A DNA stretch of 64,000 bases from Pseudalkalibacillus berkeleyi (lineage in GTDB: Bacteria > Bacillota > Bacilli > Bacillales > Fictibacillaceae). The notes beneath the pieces are model-generated. The model made no database searches. It saw nothing but the letters and a program-made list of their open reading frames with translations, and was not told the DNA's origin. Positions 45,783 to 55,481 of this stretch are shown piece after piece. Location of the stretch: NCBI RefSeq assembly GCF_021608225.1, contig NZ_JAKIJS010000001.1, positions 930,001-994,000 on the forward strand, in the 5' to 3' direction. Numbering within the stretch: the first letter of the stretch is position 1; every line of letters starts with the position of its first letter. A program made the translations under genes and the position numbers.

Positions 45783-46206
45783 TTTAGTAAAAACGATGGT
45801 GGTTATGCTATCAGCTATTACGATCTTAGCTATTGCTGGTTTCGTTATTTACATAACCTTATTCTCAACAGATAAAGAAAAAGCGACAGATAAAATGACT
45901 GCATCAGAAGTTGTAGACTTATCGATAAACACTGATGAAATTATGACGAATTTGGCAGACGAAGGGTTTGCAAAGGTTACATTCCGTATTCAAGTTGACA
46001 ATAAGAAAGCAAAGGAAGAACTAGAGACACGCATGTTTCAAGTTCGGAACTCAATCATTTATCAATTGTCAGCGACAAATAGCAGTGACCTTCAAGGTCC
46101 AAAAGGGATAGAAGCACTTGAAAATAATTTACAAACAACGATCAACGGCTACTTGGAGAGTGGAAAGGTCGTTCGTGTTTTCACAACAGAGAAAATTGTA
46201 CAATAA
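45772..46206 (+). CDS. fliL: Flagellar basal body-associated protein FliL
   Basis: FliL surrounds and stabilises the stator units. The 144-residue protein has a single N-terminal membrane segment (about 5-30) and an extracytoplasmic domain with GFAKVTFRIQVDNKKAKEEL and LQTTINGYLESGKVVRVFTT. AAAAGGAG at 45757-45764 supports ATG 45772 (ATG 45769 is possible). It overlaps the end of swrD by 11 bases. Confidence 0.94.
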   Translation: MKGSLVKTMVVMLSAITILAIAGFVIYITLFSTDKEKATDKMTASEVVDLSINTDEIMTNLADEGFAKVTFRIQVDNKKAKEELETRMFQVRNSIIYQLSATNSSDLQGPKGIEALENNLQTTINGYLESGKVVRVFTTEKIVQ

Positions 46207-46240
46207 CTCCACGAATTAATGCAGAAAAGGGGTGAGGCTG

Positions 46241-47236
46241 ATGGCTGAAGTACTCTCACAAAATGAAATTGATGCACTATTATCAGCATTGTCTACTGGA
46301 GAAATGGATGCAGAAGAGCTAAAAAAAGAAGAAGCAGAAAAGAAAGTCAAAGTTTATGACTTCAAACGCGCCTTGCGATTCTCCAAAGATCAGGTAAGAA
46401 GTTTAACTCGAATACATGAAAATTATGCGAGACTTCTAACCACCTTCTTCTCAGCCCAGTTACGTACATATGTACAAATTTCTGTTGCATCTGTCGATCA
46501 AATACCATACGAAGAATTTATTCGTTCTATACCAAAAATGACGATTCTGAATTTGTTTGAAGCACCTCCACTAGAAGGTCGTTTACTTATTGAAGTCAAT
46601 CCAAACATCGCTTACGCAATGCTTGATCGGGTACTTGGTGGACAAGGCAATGGAATGAATAAGATTGATAGTTTAACAGAAATTGAAACAAAGATTATGA
46701 ATCAGTTGTTTGAAAAGGCATTAGACAGCTTTGGTGAAGCATGGGGGACAATTCAAGAGGTGGAACCTGAAATGGTGGACTTTGAAGTGAATCCACAATT
46801 TCTACAAATGGTCTCACCTAATGAAACGGTAGTGGTCATCTCTTTCACAACTACAATTGGGGAAACGAGTGGAATGATTAATATTTGTTTACCTCATGTT
46901 GTGTTAGAACCTATCATACCTAAACTTTCGGTTCATCATTGGATGCAAAAGAAGCAAAGAGAAAGATTGCCCGAAGAAGTTGAGAAACTGGAGAGTCGTG
47001 TCAAGAATGCGGTGCTACCACTTACCGCGGAGTTAGGCAAATGCGACATATCGGTACAAGAATTCCTTTCCCTTGCTAAACATGATGTGTTAGAACTTGA
47101 CCAAAAGATTTCTAATCCGTTGACGATTAGCGTACAAGGTAAAAACAAGTTTATAGGTCAGCCAGGAAAGGTGAGGAATCAAATGGCGGTTCAAGTGATA
47201 GACGTTTACGAAAAGGAGGAGTTATTCAATGAGTAA
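46241..47236 (+). CDS. fliM: Flagellar motor switch protein FliM
   Basis: FliM is the C-ring protein that binds phosphorylated CheY. The 331-residue protein has the N-terminal CheY-binding peptide VLSQNEIDALLSAL, a CheC-like middle domain (about 45-230) and a C-terminal SpoA domain (about 245-325). AAAGGGGTGAGG supports ATG 46241. Its stop overlaps the fliY start by 8 bases. Confidence 0.97.
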   Translation: MAEVLSQNEIDALLSALSTGEMDAEELKKEEAEKKVKVYDFKRALRFSKDQVRSLTRIHENYARLLTTFFSAQLRTYVQISVASVDQIPYEEFIRSIPKMTILNLFEAPPLEGRLLIEVNPNIAYAMLDRVLGGQGNGMNKIDSLTEIETKIMNQLFEKALDSFGEAWGTIQEVEPEMVDFEVNPQFLQMVSPNETVVVISFTTTIGETSGMINICLPHVVLEPIIPKLSVHHWMQKKQRERLPEEVEKLESRVKNAVLPLTAELGKCDISVQEFLSLAKHDVLELDQKISNPLTISVQGKNKFIGQPGKVRNQMAVQVIDVYEKEELFNE

Positions 47237-48389
47237 TGACATGCTCTCCCAAGAAGAAATAGATGCATTATTGAATGGTGGGAACAAAGATTCCCAATCA
47301 GACGTTGAAGAACTTTTGACTAGTATTGAAAAAGATGCAATCGGTGAAGTCGGTAATATATCATTTGGTAGTGCGGCTACTGCATTATCGACATTATTGA
47401 ATCAAAAAGTTGAAATAACAACACCAACAGTCGAGGTTGTTAAGAAGGAGGATCTACAGAATGAGTTCCCGAAACCGCATGTTGCGGTAAATGTAAGCTA
47501 TACGGAGGGCTTTGATGGATCCAACCTACTGGTAATCAAAACAACTGATGCACAAATCATTGCAGACCTTATGCTAGGTGGTGATGGTACCAATCCCCAC
47601 GGAGAACTTGGTGAACTACATTTAAGCGCAGTGCAAGAGGCGATGAATCAAATGATGGGTTCAGCTTCTACGTCAATGTCAACTGTCTTCAATAAAAGAG
47701 TGGACATATCTCCACCAAGTATCGATTTAATGGATATCCATACTGATGATGGGACAGATCTTATACCTGATGTAGATATGTTAGTGAAGGTTGCGTTCAA
47801 GTTGAAGGTTGGAGATCTAATAGATTCGCAAATTATGCAGCTTGTACCACTAGAATTTGGTAAGGATTTAGTTGATCAACTTATGAATCCAGAACAAAAT
47901 ACAGAAGCTGCAGTTGAAGTGAATCAAGTGGAACGACAAGAAGAGAAACAGCAACCAGCAACACCTGCCGCATCGCCACACAGAGAGGCACAACCACAAG
48001 TGAATAGCCAACCACCTGCCAGAAGAGAGGAACACCGAGAGCAGCCTACTTATCAAAATACTAGAAATGAGAATGTTCACCCAGCTGCTTTTTCAGACTT
48101 TTCATCACATGAGCCTGTATCTGTTGATCAAAGAAACTTGGATATGCTATTGGATATTCCGTTGCAGGTTACAGTTGAACTAGGTCGCACAAAACGATCA
48201 GTAAAAGACATATTGGAATTATCTCAAGGTTCTATCATCGAGCTTGATAAATTAGCGGGTGAACCAGTAGATATACTTGTGAATCAAAAGTTAATTGCAA
48301 AAGGTGAAGTAGTGGTCATTGATGAAAACTTCGGTGTCAGAGTCACAGAAATCATGAGTCAGAGAGACCGCTTAGAAAAACTACAATAA
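47229..48389 (+). CDS. fliY: Flagellar motor switch phosphatase FliY
   Basis: FliY is the Gram-positive FliN relative fused to a CheC-like CheY phosphatase. The 386-residue protein has an N-terminal FliM-like CheY-binding peptide MLSQEEIDALLNGG. Two phosphatase signatures follow, DAIGEVGNISFGSAATALS near 36-54 and SAVQEAMNQMMGSAST near 134. A Gln/Pro-rich linker covers about 222-290, and a C-terminal FliN (SpoA) domain about 295-380. It overlaps fliM and precedes cheY. Confidence 0.96.
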   Translation: MSNDMLSQEEIDALLNGGNKDSQSDVEELLTSIEKDAIGEVGNISFGSAATALSTLLNQKVEITTPTVEVVKKEDLQNEFPKPHVAVNVSYTEGFDGSNLLVIKTTDAQIIADLMLGGDGTNPHGELGELHLSAVQEAMNQMMGSASTSMSTVFNKRVDISPPSIDLMDIHTDDGTDLIPDVDMLVKVAFKLKVGDLIDSQIMQLVPLEFGKDLVDQLMNPEQNTEAAVEVNQVERQEEKQQPATPAASPHREAQPQVNSQPPARREEHREQPTYQNTRNENVHPAAFSDFSSHEPVSVDQRNLDMLLDIPLQVTVELGRTKRSVKDILELSQGSIIELDKLAGEPVDILVNQKLIAKGEVVVIDENFGVRVTEIMSQRDRLEKLQ

Positions 48390-48407
48390 CATTAGGGGGA
48401 AAATGTA

Positions 48408-48773
48408 ATGGCAAATCGTATTTTAATAGTTGATGATGCAGCATTTATGAGAATGATGATCAAGGATATCTTAAGCAAAAATGGATTTGAAATTGTAGGT
48501 GAAGCAAGTGACGGAGCGCAAGCCGTTGAATTATATAAAGAACACACACCCGACCTCGTTACAATGGATATCACAATGCCAGAAATGGATGGTATTACTG
48601 CATTAAAGGAAATTCGTGGTATGAATCCAGATGCTAAAGTGATCATGTGTTCTGCAATGGGGCAGCAAGCGATGGTTATCGATGCGATTCAAGCAGGTGC
48701 AAAAGACTTCATCGTAAAACCATTCCAAGCGGATCGTGTTATCGAAGCAATTAAGAAAACTCTTGAAGCATAA
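48408..48773 (+). CDS. cheY: Chemotaxis response regulator CheY
   Basis: CheY carries the signal from CheA to the switch; in Bacillus, CheY-P promotes running. The 121-residue receiver has Asp9 and Asp10, phosphorylation site Asp54 in VTMDITMPEMDG, CSAMGQQAM near 81 and Lys104 in FIVKPF, a complete active site. It lies between fliY and fliO as in B. subtilis. Confidence 0.97.
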   Translation: MANRILIVDDAAFMRMMIKDILSKNGFEIVGEASDGAQAVELYKEHTPDLVTMDITMPEMDGITALKEIRGMNPDAKVIMCSAMGQQAMVIDAIQAGAKDFIVKPFQADRVIEAIKKTLEA

Positions 48774-48785
48774 GTAGGTGCTATT

Positions 48786-49448
48786 TTGAGTTGTAAAATA
48801 TGGACGAGTGTTCTCCTGGTAATTGCCGTATTATCAGGGGGACCAACATACATCTATGCAAATACAAACGATGCTCCAGAGGATTGTAAGACAGTCGCAG
48901 AATGTGTACCTAAGGAAACAAAAGATGACTCATCTAAGGAACATCAAGAACAACAAGAACAACCGCAACTTAAACAGAGCTCTGATGTGTCTACGGTCGG
49001 AACAACTCTAAAAGTATTGTTCGCGCTTGCCTTTGTAGTGGCTTTACTCATTATTATCTTGAAATTATTGCATAAACGTACCCAAGTTATACAACAGGGT
49101 AAAGGCATTCAAACGTTGGGTGGTGCGATGCTTGGCAACCAGCGATCGGTTCAATTAGTGAAGATTGGTAAACGAATTCTTGTAGTCGGGGTTGGGGATA
49201 ATGTCGAGTTAATTAAAGAAATAGAGGACCCGGATGAAATTGCAACATTCATGCAAATGAATGAAGGAATATCTAACAGAGCAGTGGAAAGTGAAGGCTT
49301 GTCTAGCTGGATTAATAAATTATTAACGAAACAAGATGGGTCACGAAATTCTGATTTCAAACAGATTCTGAACAAACAATTAGCAGATTCCAAGAAAAAT
49401 CGGAAATCGATACTCGAATCGTTGAGGAAAGGTCAAGACAATGATTGA
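48786..49448 (+). CDS. fliO: Flagellar biosynthetic protein FliO (FliZ)
   Basis: FliO assists assembly of the FliP export pore. The 220-residue protein starts at TTG 48786 after TAGGTG and has a probable signal peptide (about 1-25, ending near YIYANT). An acidic and Gln-rich extracytoplasmic stretch follows, then a membrane segment (about 77-98) and a cytoplasmic FliO domain with QTLGGAMLGNQRSVQLVKIG and LVVGVGDNVELIKEI. This long form is usual in Bacillus. It overlaps fliP by 8 bases. Confidence 0.9.
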   Translation: MSCKIWTSVLLVIAVLSGGPTYIYANTNDAPEDCKTVAECVPKETKDDSSKEHQEQQEQPQLKQSSDVSTVGTTLKVLFALAFVVALLIIILKLLHKRTQVIQQGKGIQTLGGAMLGNQRSVQLVKIGKRILVVGVGDNVELIKEIEDPDEIATFMQMNEGISNRAVESEGLSSWINKLLTKQDGSRNSDFKQILNKQLADSKKNRKSILESLRKGQDND

Positions 49449-50115
49449 ACTTCCTGGCATTAGTAATGAACTGTTTAATAGTAGTCCTGAGAGCGTAGCA
49501 ACGACTGTTCGCTTACTTGTCTTGTTAACAGTGCTTTCACTAGCTCCAGCATTTCTAGTATTAATGACCTCATTTACAAGAATTATAGTCGTTCTATCAT
49601 TCGTAAGGAATGGGCTTGCTACTCAGCAAATGCCACCTAACCAAGTACTAATCGGCTTAGCACTTTTTCTTTCATTCTTTATAATGGGTCCTGTCCTATC
49701 TGATGTGAACGATCAAGCTTTGACACCTTTTCTTGAAGGGGAGATTTCTCAAGAGGAGGCAATGGAAAATGCAAGTGTGCCGATGAAAGAATTTATGGCC
49801 CAGCATACGAGACAGAAAGATTTAGCGTTATTTATGAACTATACAGGTGAAGAGCGACCTGAAACGATTGAAGATATTCCGTTAACGACTCTGGTTCCTG
49901 CTTTTGCCATAAGCGAGCTGAAAACGGCATTTCAAATGGGCTTTATGATTTTTGTTCCATTTTTGGTCATTGACATGATTGTAGCTAGTGTTCTGATGGC
50001 TATGGGAATGATGATGCTACCACCTGTAATGATTTCATTACCCTTTAAAATATTGTTATTCGTACTTGTGGATGGCTGGTATCTAATTGTTCGGTCATTA
50101 CTCGAGAGTTATTAG
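49441..50115 (+). CDS. fliP: Flagellar export pore protein FliP
   Basis: FliP is the core pore subunit of the flagellar export gate. The 224-residue protein has four membrane segments and the signature LVLMTSFTRIIVVLSFVRN near 38-56. TLVPAFAISELKTAFQMGF lies near 148, with MMLPPVMISLPFKILLFVLV near 184. It overlaps fliO by 8 bases; fliQ follows 24 bases later. Confidence 0.97.
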   Translation: MIELPGISNELFNSSPESVATTVRLLVLLTVLSLAPAFLVLMTSFTRIIVVLSFVRNGLATQQMPPNQVLIGLALFLSFFIMGPVLSDVNDQALTPFLEGEISQEEAMENASVPMKEFMAQHTRQKDLALFMNYTGEERPETIEDIPLTTLVPAFAISELKTAFQMGFMIFVPFLVIDMIVASVLMAMGMMMLPPVMISLPFKILLFVLVDGWYLIVRSLLESY

Positions 50116-50139
50116 ATTACGTGAAGAGGTGCTACATCA

Positions 50140-50412
50140 TTGGATACACAATTTGTTATTTCACTTGCTGAAAAAGGTGTTTACACCATACTACTCATAA
50201 GTGGACCGCTTCTCATCTTGGCTCTTGCAGTAGGACTGTTAGTCAGTATTTTCCAAGCGACAACACAAATTCAAGAGCAAACGTTAGCGTTCATACCAAA
50301 GATTGCAGCTGTCCTCGTATCATTAATATTCTTTGGTCCATGGATGCTTTCACAAATGATTTCATTTACACATGATCTTTATAGTAATTTAAATCAATAT
50401 ATTGGGTTGTAG
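50140..50412 (+). CDS. fliQ: Flagellar export gate protein FliQ
   Basis: FliQ is a two-helix membrane subunit of the export gate. The 90-residue protein has segments at about 15-38 and 50-72 and the motif VSIFQATTQIQEQTLAFIPK between them. The start is TTG 50140 after AAGAGGTG. fliR begins 7 bases after its stop. Confidence 0.95.
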   Translation: MDTQFVISLAEKGVYTILLISGPLLILALAVGLLVSIFQATTQIQEQTLAFIPKIAAVLVSLIFFGPWMLSQMISFTHDLYSNLNQYIGL

Positions 50413-50419
50413 GTAGACG

Positions 50420-51193
50420 ATGGAATTTGTAAATAGTATACCTGTCTTCTTATTAATCTTAGTTAGAGTTACTGGATTCATGGCTACTGTACCGATATTT
50501 TCGTACCGAAACATTCCTGTCATTCATAAGATCGGATTATCAATTATTCTCTCATTTTTTATTTTGACAACATTACAATCTCCACTTGTTGCCTTAAACG
50601 GAGAATATTTTCTATTAATTATTAAAGAGATGATGATCGGATTAAGTATAGGATTCATTGCATCTATTATTTTATATGCACTTCAAGTTGCCGGAGGGTT
50701 CATAGATTTACAAATGGGATTTGCCATAGCCAACGTCTTCGATCCACAGACGGGTATACAATCCCCATTAATCGGAAGGTATCTTTATATCTTTGCTATT
50801 TTATTTCTACTAAGTATTGATGCACACCATATGATTTTAAATGGCATATATGAAAGCTATCAATTTGCCCCAATCGATGAATTCGCATTCATGTTTGCAG
50901 ATGGCAATGTAGCTCGTCTCGTATCAGATACAGTAGTCACGATGTTTTATATCGCTTTTCAAATGGCAATACCAGTTGTCGGTTGTTTATTTTTAGTCGA
51001 CCTTGCGTTAGGAATTGTGTCTAGGACAGTACCCCAAGTTAACGTTTTTATTGTAGGTTTACCTTTGAAAATATTTGTCAGTTTCTTCGTTCTATTGCTT
51101 GTCTTACCCATCATGTTTCAAATGATTGAGGGTTTAGCAATCGATATGCTTGAAGTAATGAGAAAAATGACGAAACTATTAGGTGGTCAATAA
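50420..51193 (+). CDS. fliR: Flagellar export gate protein FliR
   Basis: FliR completes the FliPQR pore. The 257-residue protein is mostly membrane-embedded, with LLILVRVTGFMATVPIFSYR near 10-30 and GGFIDLQMGFAIANVFDPQ near 92-110. GLPLKIFVSFFVLLLVLPIM lies near 214. Its stop TAA ends one base before the flhB ATG. Confidence 0.96.
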   Translation: MEFVNSIPVFLLILVRVTGFMATVPIFSYRNIPVIHKIGLSIILSFFILTTLQSPLVALNGEYFLLIIKEMMIGLSIGFIASIILYALQVAGGFIDLQMGFAIANVFDPQTGIQSPLIGRYLYIFAILFLLSIDAHHMILNGIYESYQFAPIDEFAFMFADGNVARLVSDTVVTMFYIAFQMAIPVVGCLFLVDLALGIVSRTVPQVNVFIVGLPLKIFVSFFVLLLVLPIMFQMIEGLAIDMLEVMRKMTKLLGGQ

Positions 51194-51194
51194 A

Positions 51195-52277
51195 ATGAAT
51201 AAACGGTTCCTTGACCTACAATATTTCTCACAAGAAAAGACAGAACAAGCTACACCTAAGAAACGACAAGATAGTCGCAAAAAGGGTCAAGTTGCTAAAT
51301 CTAGCGATGTAAATACAGCAATTATTCTCTTGATCGTCTTTTTGTTTCTTTGGCTCATTGCACCATTTATGTTGAATTCATTACTTGGCATTTATCAGAC
51401 GAGTTTCCGGGAGTTTATCCATTTTGATTTTACGACGGAAAATATTCAACAAGTTATGGCGTCTTTATCTTTTGAAGCAGCCAAAGTTGTAGCTCCCATC
51501 TTACTTATCGCAATGGTTGCTGGGGTTGCTGCCAATTACCTTCAGGTAGGTGTATTGTTTTCTACGGATCCTTTGAAAGCAAAGTTTGAACGGATAAATC
51601 CATTGAAAGGTTTCAAACGTATTTACTCAATGCGCGCGATTGTAGAATTGCTTAAGTCAATATTAAAGATATCCTTAATCGGATTCGTCACTTTTGCAAT
51701 TCTTTGGTTAAAGCGTGATGAAGTGCTTACTCTTTCAAAAGGTACTGCTGAACATTCCTTAATGGTAATTGGTGAATTAACCATACAGATGGGGTTAGCC
51801 GCCTCGATACTATTGATTCTTCTTGCTGTGTTGGACTATACATATCAGAAGTTCGATTTTGAAAAGAGCATCAAGATGAGTAAACAGGATGTAAAGGATG
51901 AACATAAGAAATCTGAAGGAGATCCTTTGATAAAGTCCAAGATTAAGGAAAAACAAAGACAAATGGCGATGCAGAGAATGATGCAAGAAGTACCTCAAGC
52001 AGATGTTGTCATTACAAATCCGACACACTATGCGATTGCTTTAAAATATGACGAAGATAAGATGAATGCACCGGTGATCGTTGCTAAAGGTGTCGATTAT
52101 GTCGCGTTAAAGATTAAAGAAGTTGCAAAACACAACAAAATTGAAACAGTAGAAAACCGGTTATTAGCAAGAAGCCTATACGCACAAGCTGAAATCGGAG
52201 ATGCCGTTCCTGAGACGTTATTTAAAGCTGTGGCAGAAGTACTAGCGTACGTATACCGATTAAAGAAATTAGTCTAA
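51195..52277 (+). CDS. flhB: Flagellar export switch protein FlhB
   Basis: FlhB switches export from rod/hook to filament substrates. The 360-residue protein has an N-terminal charged region (EKTEQATPKKRQDSRKKGQV), four membrane segments and a cytoplasmic domain with the self-cleavage site NPTH in ITNPTHYAIALKYD near 270. It ends in the region that ylqH resembles. ATG 51195 follows AGGTGG; the frame's ATG 51183 lies inside fliR. Confidence 0.97.
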   Translation: MNKRFLDLQYFSQEKTEQATPKKRQDSRKKGQVAKSSDVNTAIILLIVFLFLWLIAPFMLNSLLGIYQTSFREFIHFDFTTENIQQVMASLSFEAAKVVAPILLIAMVAGVAANYLQVGVLFSTDPLKAKFERINPLKGFKRIYSMRAIVELLKSILKISLIGFVTFAILWLKRDEVLTLSKGTAEHSLMVIGELTIQMGLAASILLILLAVLDYTYQKFDFEKSIKMSKQDVKDEHKKSEGDPLIKSKIKEKQRQMAMQRMMQEVPQADVVITNPTHYAIALKYDEDKMNAPVIVAKGVDYVALKIKEVAKHNKIETVENRLLARSLYAQAEIGDAVPETLFKAVAEVLAYVYRLKKLV

Positions 52278-52311
52278 GCAATACTTTGAACTATAGAAGG
52301 AGAGTACAACG

Positions 52312-54348
52312 ATGAAGGCTAGAGATCTGACAGTCCTGCTTAGTGTCATACTGATCATCACGATGTTGATCATCCCGCTACCTACTTGGATGCTCGACTT
52401 TCTCATCATTACGAATATTTCATTAGGACTGTTGATCATTCTTATTGCTATGAACACGAATGAGCCTTTGCAGTTTTCGATATTTCCGTCTTTATTGCTC
52501 CTTGTAACATTATTTAGGCTTGGATTGAATGTATCCACAACAAGGTCAATCCTTAGTCAAGCTAAAGCAGGGAATGTGATTGATACTTTTGGCTCGTTCG
52601 TTGTTGCGGGGAATGTACTCGTAGGATTTGTCGTATTCGTCATTCTCATCATCATACAGTTTGTCGTTATTACGAAAGGGTCAGAGCGTGTTTCTGAAGT
52701 CGCTGCAAGATTTACTTTGGATGCGATGCCAGGTAAACAAATGAGTATCGATGCTGATTTAAATGCAGGTTTAATATCTGAACAACAAGCGAGAGAAAGA
52801 AGACAAAAGATTGAACAGGAAGCAGATTTTTACGGGGCAATGGACGGAGCGAGTAAATTTGTTAAAGGGGATGCCATTGCTGGGGTAATTATCGTAATCA
52901 TTAATATGATATTCGGTATTATTATCGGAATGGTACAACAAGGTATGCCTCTTGGAGAAGCAAGTGAGACCTATACATTATTAACAGTAGGTGACGGTCT
53001 AGTCAGTCAAATACCTGCTTTAATCATATCAACCGCAACAGGAATCATTGTGACCCGTGCAGCATCAGATGGTAACTTAGGTCAAGATATAAGTAAACAA
53101 TTACTTGCCTACCCTACAATGCTATATGTTGCTTCTGCGACCATTTTTTTATTGGGCGTTTTTACACCAATTCAAGATATATTTACCCTACCGATTGCTT
53201 TATTGCTAGCATTTGGTGCCTTTCAATTAAGTAGAGTTGAAAAGCAAAGAATCGTATCAGAAGAAGAAGTGGAAGAAGATATACAAACAGAAGAATTCAA
53301 AAGCCCTGAAAGTGTTGTAAGTTTGCTTCAAGTGGATCCGATTGAATTTGAGTTTGGATATAGTTTGATTCCATTAGCTGACACAAGTCAGGGCGGAGAC
53401 TTATTAGATCGTATTGTTATGATTCGAAGACAATTGGCGCTCGAGTTGGGTTTGGTTGTCCCTGTTGTTCGGATTCGAGATAATATCCAGCTCCAACCAA
53501 ATGAATACCGGATCAAAATTAAAGGGAATGAAATTACGAGAGGTGAGTTGTTGTTAGATCATTACCTTGCCATGTCACCTGGTGTAGAGGATCCAGAAAT
53601 TGTAGGGATCGACACAGTTGAACCAGCATTTGGATTACCTGCTTTATGGATTCCTGATGATTTAAAGGAGCGTGCTGAATTATCTGGGTATACAGTAGTG
53701 GACCCTCCCTCAGTAGTCTCCACTCACTTAACTGAGATTATAAAGAAACACGCACACGAATTGTTAGGTCGTCAAGAAATTAAACAGTTAATAGAGCATT
53801 TGAAGGAATCACACGCTGCATTAGTAGAAGATGTTACACCTGATCCTTTATCGGTCGGTGAGATTCAAAAAGTATTATCAAAACTATTAAAAGAAAATAT
53901 CTCAATACGAAATCTCCCGACGATATTCGAAACGCTTGCTGATTATGGACAAATGACAAAAGATACGGATTTACTGACTGAGTATGTTCGGCAGTCATTA
54001 TCTAGACAAATATCAAAACAATTTGGAGACGATCAGTCCACGCTAAAAGTGATAACACTATCTGGTAGTGTTGAGAAGAGGATTGCTGAGTCTGTTCAGC
54101 AAACTGAGCACGGAAACTATTTAGCAATGGATCCAAATGATTCACAAGCCATATTTGACTCAATTACAACCGAAATAAAACGTGTAAATGAAGTGAGTCC
54201 GATGAATGTCTTGTTATGCTCACCAGCAGTGAGGATGTATGTGAGACAATTGATCGAAAGATATTTGCCTGATGTAGCAGTACTATCCTATAACGAATTA
54301 GAACCAGAACTAGAAGTACAAAGCATTGGGGTGGTGAATGTGTCATGA
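52312..54348 (+). CDS. flhA: Flagellar export gate protein FlhA
   Basis: FlhA forms the nonameric ring that receives export substrates. The 678-residue protein has eight predicted membrane segments in its first 330 residues, with LVTLFRLGLNVSTTRSILSQ near 64. The FHIPEP-family loop SERVSEVAARFTLDAMPGKQ lies near 124. The C-terminal cytoplasmic domain (about 345-678) ends LEVQSIGVVNVS. AAGGAGAG precedes the ATG. It overlaps flhF by 4 bases (ATGA). Confidence 0.97.
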   Translation: MKARDLTVLLSVILIITMLIIPLPTWMLDFLIITNISLGLLIILIAMNTNEPLQFSIFPSLLLLVTLFRLGLNVSTTRSILSQAKAGNVIDTFGSFVVAGNVLVGFVVFVILIIIQFVVITKGSERVSEVAARFTLDAMPGKQMSIDADLNAGLISEQQARERRQKIEQEADFYGAMDGASKFVKGDAIAGVIIVIINMIFGIIIGMVQQGMPLGEASETYTLLTVGDGLVSQIPALIISTATGIIVTRAASDGNLGQDISKQLLAYPTMLYVASATIFLLGVFTPIQDIFTLPIALLLAFGAFQLSRVEKQRIVSEEEVEEDIQTEEFKSPESVVSLLQVDPIEFEFGYSLIPLADTSQGGDLLDRIVMIRRQLALELGLVVPVVRIRDNIQLQPNEYRIKIKGNEITRGELLLDHYLAMSPGVEDPEIVGIDTVEPAFGLPALWIPDDLKERAELSGYTVVDPPSVVSTHLTEIIKKHAHELLGRQEIKQLIEHLKESHAALVEDVTPDPLSVGEIQKVLSKLLKENISIRNLPTIFETLADYGQMTKDTDLLTEYVRQSLSRQISKQFGDDQSTLKVITLSGSVEKRIAESVQQTEHGNYLAMDPNDSQAIFDSITTEIKRVNEVSPMNVLLCSPAVRMYVRQLIERYLPDVAVLSYNELEPELEVQSIGVVNVS

Positions 54349-55481
54349 AAATAAAAAAATATATAGCACCAACGATGCCAGAAGCGATGAGAAAGATTAG
54401 AAATGACCTCGGCAGTAATGCTGTCATATTGAATAGTAAAGAAATTCGAACCGGCGGCATATTAGGTTTCTTTACGAAACCTTCCCTTGAAGTTGTAGCA
54501 GCATTAGACCCTGAACCTGTTCAAAAAATGCAACATAAGGAAGAAGATCGTACATTTGTCCGGGACCAAACATGGCGTAAAAGTGAACCAAACAATAGTG
54601 AAATAAAGAACAAATCAATTGGTGTTGAAATGGAGCATTTGATTAAAATGCTATCCAATCAAAATGTAGAAGCAAATCACCTACCGAAAGAAATTGTACG
54701 TGTTGAGTCAATACTTGAGGAACGTGGTATAAACCGAGAAATAAGGGCTGATGTATCGAAGAAGCTTCTTAGAATGTGGTACAAGCAGGATTCCGAACAA
54801 GTAGCGAGCCGTTCAATAAACAAATGGCTTAAAGAAATCTTGCTTGAGTTATTGCCTAATGAAGAATTTGGTGGATTTAAATATGATAAGAAATTTCTAA
54901 ATTTAATAGGGCCAACAGGCGTAGGAAAGACAACGACAATAGCAAAAATAGCTGCAGATGCAGTTCTGAACAAACAAAAGAAAGCAGCAATGATTACTAC
55001 TGATACGTACCGAATAGCTGCAATAGACCAATTGAAAACATATGCAGAGCTCTTAAATGTTCCTCTAGAAGTTGCGTATAACAGAGATGATTTCAAAAAA
55101 GCTCAAGAGCAATTCAAAGATTATGACGTCATACTCGTTGACTCTGCAGGTCGGAACTTTAAGAATGCCCAGTATGTGACAGACCTTGAAAATGTCTATC
55201 AGTTTGATGAGGATATGGAAAATTACCTTGTGCTTTCTTTAACTTCTAAGTACTCGGATATGGCTGAAATTGTTAAACAATTCGAACATGTACCCATAAG
55301 TAAACTGCTTTTTACAAAGAAGGATGAAACAGACTCATTTGGTGATATGTTAAATATCACTTATGAAACAGGGTTACCGATCGCATATATAACAATTGGT
55401 CAAAATGTACCAGATGATATTAATGAAGTTACACCACAGCAAATTGTGGACCTATTGATCGGAGATGGTCCACTTGCGTGA
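54345..55481 (+). CDS. flhF: Flagellar placement GTPase FlhF
   Basis: FlhF is an SRP-type GTPase that sets the position of flagella. The 378-residue protein has a charged N-terminal B domain (about 1-110) and an NG domain with G1 in [19 protein letters not shown] near 189. TTDTYRIAAIDQL lies near 219 and DSAGRNFKNAQ near 266; the G4 position reads FTKKDET. It is coupled to flhA and overlaps flhG by 8 bases. Confidence 0.95.
   Translation: MKIKKYIAPTMPEAMRKIRNDLGSNAVILNSKEIRTGGILGFFTKPSLEVVAALDPEPVQKMQHKEEDRTFVRDQTWRKSEPNNSEIKNKSIGVEMEHLIKMLSNQNVEANHLPKEIVRVESILEERGINREIRADVSKKLLRMWYKQDSEQVASRSINKWLKEILLELLPNEEFGGFKYDKKFLNLIGPTGVGKTTTIAKIAADAVLNKQKKAAMITTDTYRIAAIDQLKTYAELLNVPLEVAYNRDDFKKAQEQFKDYDVILVDSAGRNFKNAQYVTDLENVYQFDEDMENYLVLSLTSKYSDMAEIVKQFEHVPISKLLFTKKDETDSFGDMLNITYETGLPIAYITIGQNVPDDINEVTPQQIVDLLIGDGPLA

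Noticed and set aside
54677-55096. 139-codon reverse frame opposite flhF
   Set aside because: It is the antisense shadow of the FlhF GTPase core with no ribosome binding site.
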